Assembly: GCA_030590185.1 (NCBI GenBank)
Contig: JAUUZB010000085.1
Coordinates: 1 to 9,027 of the forward strand
DNA from: Deltaproteobacteria bacterium
Lineage (GTDB): Bacteria; Myxococcota; XYA12-FULL-58-9; JAUUZB01
DNA length: 9,027 bases
Reading direction: 5' to 3'
Position numbers and translations under genes: made by a program. This document shows, piece after piece, positions 1 to 6,773 of the stretch. Within the stretch, counting starts at the first letter, position 1; each line of letters begins with the position of its first letter. The notes beneath the pieces are model-generated. The model was given only the letters and a program-made list of their open reading frames with translations, ran no database searches and was not told the origin of the DNA.

Positions 1-1
1 G

Positions 2-73
2 GCGGGGGCGCCCTGGGTTGCTCGGGCGCGGGGCGCGGCGATGACCGGGGCGCGGCAGCCCTATTCTCCTTGA
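2..73 (+). CDS. Possible C-terminal end of an upstream gene (partial)
   Basis: The second forward frame is open from the left edge to a TGA at 71-73, giving 23 residues that end in Gln-Pro-Tyr-Ser-Pro. Its TGA shares one base with the ATG of the next gene (TGATG at 71-75), a common arrangement in translationally coupled gene pairs. The next gene has no visible Shine-Dalgarno sequence, which also fits coupling. The visible peptide is Ala/Gly/Arg-rich and shows no recognisable domain, so it could equally be chance open frame in GC-rich DNA. The first frame is also open to the left edge, so this reading is only one of two possibilities. Confidence 0.3.
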   Translation, partial: AGAPWVARARGAAMTGARQPYSP

Positions 74-888
74 TGTTGTTCCTGGTTGGACTCAGGGCAG
101 CGCGGCGCCGGTTGGCGTTGTGGGCGGCGGCCGGGTTGCTGGTGATGGCGGTCCTGGTCGTGGGCTCCACCGCCGGGTGCGGCACCCGCCATGAGGACGC
201 CCCGCCCCCGGATCCAGAAGAGTACCTCGGCATCAGCTCCCTGGCGGGGCTGCCGGGTGATGTCTGCTCGGGCGATGTTTTGATGGTGGTGATCACCGAC
301 CCCGCCACCCTGGATACCTTTTGCATCGACCGCTTCGAGGCTCGCGTCGACGGCGGCGATCTCGGCAACGCGCACCAGGGCGTGGATGACACCATGACCA
401 ACCTCGACGGCAGCACCACGGCCGTGGCCCAGGTCGCGCTCGGCGTCACCCCGGCCACCGGGGTGAGCTGGTACCAAGCCAAGGCGGCCTGCCAAAACGC
501 CGGCAAGTGGCTGTGCAGCCAACAAGAGTGGGAGCTCGCCTGCCGGGGGCCAACCAACTACATCTACCCCTACGGCGACACGCACGACGAGAGCACCTGC
601 AATGGCTACTTCAACTTCGCCGACGAGCAGCCCTCGGTCACCGGCTCCCTCGCGACCTGCGGGGGGGCTCGTTTTGGCGCCTACGACATGTCCGGCAACG
701 TCGCCGAATGGATCGACGCCGCCGTCCCCCGGCTCGTTGGGGAGACCGACCTGCGCGATCGATTGGTGCGCGGTGGCAGCTACGCCAGCAACCAGACCGG
801 GCTGACCTGCTTTGGGGTCGAGTTCCACAACCCGCCGGATGCGACGGAGGAGGATCTCGGTTTTCGCTGCTGCATGGACGAGCCGTAA
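73..888 (+). CDS. FGE/SUMF1-fold lipoprotein, probably not a catalytic formylglycine-generating enzyme
   Basis: From the ATG at 73 the product has 271 residues (a TTG at 70 would add one). Residues 1-36 form a lipoprotein signal: an Arg-rich stretch, a hydrophobic segment at about 14-34, then Ser-Thr-Ala-Gly-Cys36. An FGE-sulfatase (SUMF1/EgtB/PvdO) domain follows, seen as CIDRFEAR near 84-91, the GVSWYQAKAAC block near 130-140, KWLCSQQEWELACRG at 145-159, YDMSGNVAEW at 204-213, RGGSY at 233-237 and LGFRCC at 262-267. True FGEs carry a Cys-x4-Cys active-site pair just after the GGSY/GGSF motif. Here that stretch reads ASNQTGLTC with one Cys, so formylglycine formation is unlikely. About ten other cysteines suggest a disulfide-stabilised exported protein. 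Proteins with this fold but no catalytic pair are frequent in myxobacteria; their roles are largely unknown. The fold is secure; the function is not. No Shine-Dalgarno is visible, and the frame is open to the left edge, but the signal peptide supports this start. Confidence 0.88.
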   Translation: MLFLVGLRAARRRLALWAAAGLLVMAVLVVGSTAGCGTRHEDAPPPDPEEYLGISSLAGLPGDVCSGDVLMVVITDPATLDTFCIDRFEARVDGGDLGNAHQGVDDTMTNLDGSTTAVAQVALGVTPATGVSWYQAKAACQNAGKWLCSQQEWELACRGPTNYIYPYGDTHDESTCNGYFNFADEQPSVTGSLATCGGARFGAYDMSGNVAEWIDAAVPRLVGETDLRDRLVRGGSYASNQTGLTCFGVEFHNPPDATEEDLGFRCCMDEP

Positions 889-889
889 C

Positions 890-1978
890 CTACTCGCGGC
901 CCAATAGCCGCCGGGCGTTCTCCCGGTAGAGCTTGGCGAGCACCGGACCCGGCAACCCAATGGCGTCGATGGTCCAACGACCCTGGATCGGAGTGACGTG
1001 GGCCATGCCCTGATCCTCGCTCTCGAAGTAGCGCCAGTGGACGTCGTAGTAGCCAACCGCGGCCGCTACCCCGTGCCGCGGCTCCTCGGGGCCTCCAGAG
1101 GAGCCGAGCACGATGCGGCGGGTGGAGATATGAATATCGGTGCCGAACAGAATGCGGTCCTGAAACTCGATGAAGAACGCGCGCGCCCGATCGGGCGGGT
1201 GACGACCGACCTCCGGGATGCGCGCCGCAACGTCTATATAAAGGTTGGGCAAGGCGCGCAGCGATTCGGCCACTCCGGTGAGGTCCTCGGCGAGGCCGCC
1301 GACGTGCACCGACACAAAGGTCGTGCCTGGGTGCCGCGCCACCATCCGGTCCCGGGCGGCGAGCAGCTCGCGTAGGGGCGGGTAATCACCGCCGTGGAAG
1401 CTCCAGCCTGGATGAGCGCTGAGCTCCTCGAGGCGCTCGTTGTGCAGGTCGATCGGCTCGAAGAACGCGACCGGGTCGCCGGTGTGGATCGCCACTGGGA
1501 TCCCGAGCTCGCCGGCCGTGGCCCACAGGGGATCGAGGCGCCGGTCATCCACCGGCAGCAAGGCGCCATCCGCGGTGCGCACCCCGAGGCCGAGGGACTT
1601 GAAGAGCTTGAGGCCCCGGGCCCCGGCGGCCACGCTGCGCCGCAGATCCTCGGCGGCCAGCTCGCCGAAGTCCGACTCGTCCACCAGCGACCACGGCACC
1701 CCGGCGAAGACCACCACCGGGGTGCGCATCGCCTTCGACTCCTCGATGGCCGCGAGCAGGCGAGGGCCAAAGGGCCGGCCACAAAAGCGCCCGGCGAGCA
1801 GGATGCCGGATTTCTCGAACACCTCGTCCGCCACCGCACCGGCACCGAGGGCGATGTGGGTGTGGAAATCGATCACCTCGCGCTTGGCTGGTGGCGTCGG
1901 CGGGGACGGGGCCTTGCAGCGGCAACCCGGGGTCAGGACCAAACAGGTCGCTAGCGCGGTGAGCAGGCGGCGGAGCAC
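890..1978 (-). CDS. Amidohydrolase-2 family (COG2159-type) metal-dependent hydrolase, probable lipoprotein
   Basis: The GTG at 1978 starts a 362-residue protein. Residues 1-19 look like a lipoprotein signal (Arg-Arg, hydrophobic core, Leu-Thr-Pro-Gly-Cys19), followed by a Pro-rich linker to about residue 32. The rest fits a TIM-barrel amidohydrolase: DFHTH with metal-ligand histidines 39 and 41, GLKLFK at 122-127, AIHTGDP with His165, FVSVHVGG with His225, and LFGTD with the catalytic-type Asp281. The C-terminal block LPGPVLAKLYRENARRLLG at 342-360 is typical of the family. Related enzymes hydrolyse or decarboxylate small cyclic or carboxylated substrates; the substrate here cannot be told. 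The gene lies 56 bases downstream of the RND permease in the same direction, so it may share that transcript, though it has its own GGAGG 20 bases before the start. The Pro at position -2 of the lipobox is unusual. Its sampled base composition (about 73-75% GC) is higher than the pump genes. It ends one base from the convergent FGE-like gene. Confidence 0.88.
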   Translation of the reverse strand: MLRRLLTALATCLVLTPGCRCKAPSPPTPPAKREVIDFHTHIALGAGAVADEVFEKSGILLAGRFCGRPFGPRLLAAIEESKAMRTPVVVFAGVPWSLVDESDFGELAAEDLRRSVAAGARGLKLFKSLGLGVRTADGALLPVDDRRLDPLWATAGELGIPVAIHTGDPVAFFEPIDLHNERLEELSAHPGWSFHGGDYPPLRELLAARDRMVARHPGTTFVSVHVGGLAEDLTGVAESLRALPNLYIDVAARIPEVGRHPPDRARAFFIEFQDRILFGTDIHISTRRIVLGSSGGPEEPRHGVAAAVGYYDVHWRYFESEDQGMAHVTPIQGRWTIDAIGLPGPVLAKLYRENARRLLGRE

Positions 1979-2003
1979 GGGGGTATTGTGAACCGATACC
2001 TCC
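1979..2003 (-). promoter_or_regulatory. Shine-Dalgarno of the amidohydrolase inside a potential hairpin
   Basis: On the minus strand GGAGGTAT (2003-1996) can pair with ATACCCCC (1986-1979), seven of eight positions, around a nine-base loop. The second arm ends directly at the GTG start. The hairpin covers the only Shine-Dalgarno-like sequence in the gap, which otherwise lies 20 bases from the start, well beyond the usual spacing. The pairing is seen in the sequence; any effect on translation is inference. Confidence 0.35.
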
Positions 2004-2034
2004 GGGCTGGGAAGGGCTAGAAGGCCCTCGCCAC

Positions 2035-5000
2035 CTATCCAGCGGCTTCCGGCTGGCGATGGGCACCATTGGATACGGTCCTGCCGAATCTGGCATAGAT
2101 CGTCGGCACGACGAACATGTTGAGCAAGGTCGAGCTGACCAGGCCACCCAGGATGACGACGCCCATGGGGGCTTGGATCTCGTTCCCTGGTTGATCGCCG
2201 GCGAGCACCAGCGGAATCAGCGCGAGTCCAGCGCTCAACGCCGTCATCAGGACCGGGGACAATCGCTCGAGGGACCCCCGTTCGATGGTCTCCTCCATGG
2301 ATGCTCCCTCAACGTTTCGAAGATGCTCGTAGTGCGAGACGAGCATGATGCCATTGCGGGTGGCGATGCCAAACAGCGTGATAAACCCCACCAGGGAGGC
2401 CACACTGAGCACGCCGCCTCCGAGCGACACCGCGACGATACCGCCCACCAGCGCCAAGGGCAGGTTCACCATGATGAGCAGCGCGCTTGCCACCGACCGG
2501 AAGGCTAAGAAGAGCAGGAGAAAGATCCCGGCGACTACCATCAAGCTCAGCAGTCCGATGGTTTTCGCCGCCTCGCTCTCGCTCTCGAACTGCCCTCCGT
2601 AGACGACGAAGTATCCCTGTGGAAGCTCGACCTCGTTCTCGATGGCACGACGGATGTCATCGACCACGCTGCGAAGATCCCGCCCCTGGACGTTGGCCAT
2701 GATGACGATCTTGCGCTGCCCGTTCTCGCGCGAGATGAAGTTTGGGCCCATGTCATTGCGGATGTTGGCAAGCATTTTGAGTGGTACCTTGGTGCCAACC
2801 GGCGTGTCGACGAGGGTGTTGCGAATGGCATCGAGGTCGGCACGCTGATCATCGCGATAGCGTACGATGAGATCGTAGGTCCGGCCGCTGTCGAGCACCT
2901 GACTGACGGTGTGACCGGCGTAGGCAGCTTCGATGATCTCGGCGAGGGCGCCAGTGCGCAGGCCGTAACGAGCGATGCGCTCTCGGTCGAACGCCAGGTG
3001 AAGCTGGGGGATCTCGACTTGTTGTTCGACGGAGAGGTCCGCAACTCCATCCACGCCGGCCATGACGCCCCTGATCTTCTCGGCGTTGGCACGAAGGTCA
3101 GCGAGATCGTCACCGAAGAGTTTGATGGCGATGCTGGCGCGGGTTCCCGAGAGCATGTGGTCGATGCGGTGGGACAGCGGTTGGCCCACGAGGATCACCA
3201 TGCCCGGGATGGCCGAGAGCTCCTCGCGCAACGCAGCCATGAATTCATCCTTGGACCGATCGCGCATCTCCAACCGAACATCGATCTCGGCAGAGTTGAC
3301 GCTCTGGGCGTGCTCATCGAGCTCGGCGCGACCGGTTCGCCGCGCCGTAGAGACCACCTCGGGAAACGAGAGCAGGGTCTCCTCCACGCGGCGGCCGAGC
3401 CGGTCCGACTCGGCGAGGGAGGTCCCGGGCAGGGTCACGGCGCTCAGACTCAGGGCGCCCTCGTTGAAGTCCGGCAGGAAGGTCCGCCCCATGAAGGCCG
3501 CGAGCACGAGCGCGACGGCCAAGAGCGCTGTACTCAGTGCCATGACGACCGCCGGTCGCCGAACCGTGCGGCGCAGGACGGGCAGGTAGTACCGTTTGAG
3601 GTGGCGCACGACAAAGCTGTCCCCGTGTTCGACAAACTTTGCTCCGGGCAAAGCGTAGGCGCAAAGCGCAGGGGTCAGCGTCAGAGCCACCACGAGGGAG
3701 GCAAAGATCGCTACGATGTAGGCGAGTCCCAGCGGGGCGAGCAAGCGCCCCTCGACGCCGGAGAGGAAAAAAATTGGCACAAAGACCAGCATCACGATGA
3801 GGGTGGCAAATACGATGGAGCTGCGAATCTCGCGTGAGGCTTCGTAGATGACCTCCAGGGCTGGTTTCTGTTCTGTCTGTGGTCTTGCGCGGTTCTCCTT
3901 GAGGCGGCGCAGGACGTTCTCCACATCGATGATGGCATCATCGACCAGGGCGCCGATGGCGATGGTCAGCCCACCGAGGGTCATGGTGTTGATGGTGGCA
4001 CCGGAGAGCTTCATGGCGAGCAATGACACCAGCAAGGAAACGGGCAGCGCCGCGAGTGAGATGAGCGTGGTGCGGAAATTGAATAGGAACAAGAACAGAA
4101 TGATGGCGACGAGGATGGCACCATCTCGCAGCGCCTTGGCGACGTTGCTGACCGCGGTCTCGATGAAGACGGATTGCCTGAAGAGCTGACGTTCGATCTT
4201 CATACCTGCGGGCAGAGTTGTCTCGATGTCATCCAGGCGCTGGTCGATCTCGCGGGTTAGGTTCAGGGTGTTGGCTGTCGGTTGTTTCAAGACCGCCAGA
4301 ATGACCGCAGGCTTGCCGTTGGCGGAGCCCTCCCCGCGTTTGAGGGCCGGACCGACAACGACTCGGCCGATCTGCTCCACCCGAACCGGCACGCCATCGC
4401 GGACCGTCACCGCGATGCCTTCAATGTCCTTGATGGTAGCGACGCGGCCCAGGCCCCTGATCAAGGACTCCTGGGCACCCTGGATCAGAAAGCCACCGCT
4501 CGAGTTTGAGTTCGATTCCTCAATCGCGCCGATCACCTCAGCGAAGGTCACATCCAAAGCCAGGAGTTGGGTGGGGTCGACGAGCACCTGGAACTGTTTG
4601 ACGGCGCCGCCAATCGGGATGACCTGCGCGACCCCGGGGACGGACAGCAGCCGCTTGCGGATCACCCAGTCCGCCGTGTCCCGCACGTCGATCGCAGAAT
4701 GCCGATCACTTTTGAGACCCAGGAAGAGGATCTCCCCCATGATCGACGAGATGGGCGCTAGGGTGGGAGGCCCCAGGTCGGGAGGGATCTGGCTGGCAAC
4801 GAGTTGAATCTTCTCATTGACGATTTGGCGCGCGATATAGATGTCGGTGTCCCATTCGAACTCAACCCAGACAATCGAATAGCCGACGGAACTGCTGGAA
4901 CGAACCCGGCGCACGGCGGTGGCTCCATTCACCGCGGACTCGATCGGGATGGTCACCAGCGTCTCGACCTCCTGCGGCGCGAGGCCGTGAGCCTCGGTCA

Positions 5001-5154
5001 AGATGGTCACGGTGGGCGCCGTGAGGTCAGGGAGGACATCGACGGGCATGCGCAGGGCGATGAACGCCCCGTACACGCAGAGCGCCAGCGCCCCGACCAC
5101 GACAACGAGGCGATTGCGCAACGACCAGTGAATGACTCGGTCCATGAACGACAT
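2035..5154 (-). CDS. czcA-like: Heavy-metal efflux RND permease (CzcA/CusA family, COG3696)
   Basis: This 1039-residue inner-membrane proton/metal antiporter is full length for the family. It would form the trimeric engine of the CzcCBA-type pump and load metal from the periplasm or cytosol. The 12-helix RND plan is visible: TM1 at about 16-35, TM2-6 at about 343-500, TM7 at about 534-553 and TM8-12 at about 866-1018, with two large periplasmic porter loops. TM4 contains the proton-relay motif IGALVDDAIIDVEN (400-413) with Asp405, Asp406, Asp410 and Glu412. RMPVDVLPDLTAPTV at 35-49 and RGLGRV at 233-238 are also typical of heavy-metal RND proteins. By eye alignment to E. coli CusA, the Cu/Ag-binding methionines 573, 623 and 672 become Ser621, His666 and Leu732. 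The RIDHMLSG motif (663-670) marks another subgroup, so the metal is unresolved and may be divalent. The ATG at 5154 is preceded by GAGGGGGG with 5-base spacing, 11 bases after the adaptor's stop. Confidence 0.95.
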   Translation of the reverse strand: MSFMDRVIHWSLRNRLVVVVGALALCVYGAFIALRMPVDVLPDLTAPTVTILTEAHGLAPQEVETLVTIPIESAVNGATAVRRVRSSSSVGYSIVWVEFEWDTDIYIARQIVNEKIQLVASQIPPDLGPPTLAPISSIMGEILFLGLKSDRHSAIDVRDTADWVIRKRLLSVPGVAQVIPIGGAVKQFQVLVDPTQLLALDVTFAEVIGAIEESNSNSSGGFLIQGAQESLIRGLGRVATIKDIEGIAVTVRDGVPVRVEQIGRVVVGPALKRGEGSANGKPAVILAVLKQPTANTLNLTREIDQRLDDIETTLPAGMKIERQLFRQSVFIETAVSNVAKALRDGAILVAIILFLFLFNFRTTLISLAALPVSLLVSLLAMKLSGATINTMTLGGLTIAIGALVDDAIIDVENVLRRLKENRARPQTEQKPALEVIYEASREIRSSIVFATLIVMLVFVPIFFLSGVEGRLLAPLGLAYIVAIFASLVVALTLTPALCAYALPGAKFVEHGDSFVVRHLKRYYLPVLRRTVRRPAVVMALSTALLAVALVLAAFMGRTFLPDFNEGALSLSAVTLPGTSLAESDRLGRRVEETLLSFPEVVSTARRTGRAELDEHAQSVNSAEIDVRLEMRDRSKDEFMAALREELSAIPGMVILVGQPLSHRIDHMLSGTRASIAIKLFGDDLADLRANAEKIRGVMAGVDGVADLSVEQQVEIPQLHLAFDRERIARYGLRTGALAEIIEAAYAGHTVSQVLDSGRTYDLIVRYRDDQRADLDAIRNTLVDTPVGTKVPLKMLANIRNDMGPNFISRENGQRKIVIMANVQGRDLRSVVDDIRRAIENEVELPQGYFVVYGGQFESESEAAKTIGLLSLMVVAGIFLLLFLAFRSVASALLIMVNLPLALVGGIVAVSLGGGVLSVASLVGFITLFGIATRNGIMLVSHYEHLRNVEGASMEETIERGSLERLSPVLMTALSAGLALIPLVLAGDQPGNEIQAPMGVVILGGLVSSTLLNMFVVPTIYARFGRTVSNGAHRQPEAAG

Positions 5155-5165
5155 CGGCGCCCCCC

Positions 5166-6773
5166 TCAGTGCACGTGACCGCGCTCGGGGATGGCACCGG
5201 AGGCGGCGGCGAGGCGAACTTCATAGGCACCGTCACTCACCACGCGTTCTCCGTCCGCGACGCCGCTCGAGACCTCGACCCAACCCTTTGAGCGAATACC
5301 GGTTCGCAGAACTCTTCTCGAGAATGTCTCGCCCCGTGCCTGGACGAATACGATCTGCTTGCCTCCGTCTTCGAGCAGCGCCGAGCTCGGGACGGCGACC
5401 ACCTGACGTGGCGATCCCGTCACGACATGCACCGTTGCGAACTGGCCAATGCGCAGCTTGGCACCAGGGTTTTCCATTTCGAAAATCACAGGCACGGTCC
5501 TGCTCTTCGGATCGATGACACGGCCAACCGTGATCAGCCGGCCGTTGCTCTCATCTATGGTGAAGGGCTGCTCGTAGCCCTCGATGGAAAACCAGGCGGA
5601 CGTCGCAGACTCGACCTTGGGGATGTCAGGCTCGAAAACCTTGGCGACCAACCAGACGCGGGAAAGGTCGATGACCACAAACAGGAGTTTTCCCTCTGCC
5701 ACGCTATCGCCGGTGGTCGCGTCGACCTCCACCAGTGTCCCCTCGATGGCCGAACGCAGGGCGAAGGCGCCCGTACCATGGCCGCCCACACCGGCCGCGC
5801 CTTGATTGTATTGCCGCAGCCTGCCGGTGGCCGCGTCCAATTTGGCTCGTGCGACACTCACCCGAGCGCGGGTATCTTCGACCCGGCGTTCCGGGATCGC
5901 TTCTTCCTCGAATAGGCGCTCGAGTCGATCGAGTTGGGACAGCGCGGCGGTATGCTCGGCCTTCGCCGATTGCACCCCGCCTTCGAGTGTGGACAGGTCT
6001 CCTCCTGCGGCGAGGTACGGTGAGACAGTGGCGAGCAGCTGACCCTTCCTAACCGCCATGCCCGGTAGTGGTGTTGGCGTGGCTAGAGTGATCCGCCCCC
6101 TCACCGGCGCCGTGATCTTGGTCTCCCGTCCAGACACCGGTTTGATCTCTCCCACGGCCCGGACGCTCGGTTGCAGGGGTCGTTCGCTGACTTCGGTCGT
6201 CGCGAACTCGGTCTTCCACTGGTCCTCCTTGGTGTAGGCAACGCCGCCCTCAACCTCCTCCGGCGTATTGGCGCGGGCCACGTCCTGACTGACGTACACG
6301 GTGCTGGCGCCCGCCTCGATCGTATCCTCGATACCCTGGCCGGCGTAGCTGAGGGACAGCTCGCACGGACCGGCCTTCTCGGGGCTCACATTGAACCGGA
6401 AGATCCCAGGGCTCGACGGCGCGTCAGCGCTCACCTGCAGGGATGTACCATCCGCGAGGTGGATCGTGAGAGTTAGGACACCCGAGGTGACGGCCTCAAA
6501 ATCGTTCATGGTCGTCAGGTGAGCGGCGAAGCGGCTCGGGCGCCCCGTAACCAGCGGCTCGTACTCCATGAAGAGCTCGGTCTTTTCGGCCCAGATGGTG
6601 ACAGACTGGGCCGGAAGCGCTTCGAGTGCATCGGCGTGACCGTCATGGGGAGCGTGACCGGGTTCATCCCCGTCGTGCGCGTGATCGTGGTTACAGCCTG
6701 GCGTCCAAACCGCCATTATTCCCAACGCGGCAAAGATTCTGAAGGACTGAGCTGCGCGAAGAGACGAGATCAT
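5166..6773 (-). CDS. czcB-like: RND periplasmic adaptor (CzcB/CusB family, HlyD-type) lipoprotein with His-rich N-terminus
   Basis: This 535-residue membrane-fusion protein links the RND permease to the outer-membrane channel. The ATG at 6773 is chosen over one at 6830 because it has AGGAGG 6 bases upstream, overlaps the preceding stop as ATGA, and puts a clean lipoprotein signal at the N-terminus (Trp-Thr-Pro-Gly-Cys27). Immediately after Cys27 come six His in about 20 residues (29, 31, 33, 40, 43, 46). Residues about 56-165 form an extra domain that looks like a beta-sandwich (IWAEKTELFMEYEPLVTG...) before the adaptor core. The core has a barrel-sandwich half near 205-255 (ITAPVRGRI), an Ala/Arg-rich helical hairpin near 262-325, the second half with AIEGTLVEVDATTGDSV near 342-358, a beta-barrel near 370-455 and a membrane-proximal domain to the end (VAVPSSALLEDGGKQIVFV). 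The C-terminus is Gly-His-Val-His. Length exceeds a typical CusB (about 400) because of the N-terminal domain. The histidines suggest metal capture in the periplasm, which is inference. Confidence 0.93.
   Translation of the reverse strand: MISSLRAAQSFRIFAALGIMAVWTPGCNHDHAHDGDEPGHAPHDGHADALEALPAQSVTIWAEKTELFMEYEPLVTGRPSRFAAHLTTMNDFEAVTSGVLTLTIHLADGTSLQVSADAPSSPGIFRFNVSPEKAGPCELSLSYAGQGIEDTIEAGASTVYVSQDVARANTPEEVEGGVAYTKEDQWKTEFATTEVSERPLQPSVRAVGEIKPVSGRETKITAPVRGRITLATPTPLPGMAVRKGQLLATVSPYLAAGGDLSTLEGGVQSAKAEHTAALSQLDRLERLFEEEAIPERRVEDTRARVSVARAKLDAATGRLRQYNQGAAGVGGHGTGAFALRSAIEGTLVEVDATTGDSVAEGKLLFVVIDLSRVWLVAKVFEPDIPKVESATSAWFSIEGYEQPFTIDESNGRLITVGRVIDPKSRTVPVIFEMENPGAKLRIGQFATVHVVTGSPRQVVAVPSSALLEDGGKQIVFVQARGETFSRRVLRTGIRSKGWVEVSSGVADGERVVSDGAYEVRLAAASGAIPERGHVH

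Noticed and set aside
29..56. 11-base direct repeat CGGGGCGCGGC (29-39 and 46-56)
   Set aside because: It is simple GC-rich sequence near the edge, probably within a coding tail, with no sign of a binding site array.
61..1056. 331-codon open frame on the minus strand antisense to the FGE-like gene
   Set aside because: It is low-complexity Arg/Gly/Ala-rich sequence with no domain, typical of mirror frames in GC-rich DNA. The plus-strand gene has a signal peptide and clear family motifs, and the frame also overlaps the end of the amidohydrolase.
1184..1197. 14-base perfect palindrome CGCCCGATCGGGCG within the amidohydrolase
   Set aside because: About one such palindrome every 16 kb is expected by chance, and more in GC-rich DNA. 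No second copy or promoter context was seen.
1394..1954. 186-codon plus-strand open frame antisense to the amidohydrolase
   Set aside because: Composition reflects the GC-rich opposite strand; the minus-strand reading has all expected metal-ligand motifs.
2013..2028. Possible terminator between the permease and amidohydrolase (AGGGC, 6-base loop, GCCCT)
   Set aside because: The stem is only five pairs and no T-run follows on either strand.
2911..3837. 308-codon plus-strand open frame inside the permease gene
   Set aside because: It lies wholly antisense to conserved RND coding sequence and has no recognisable motif.
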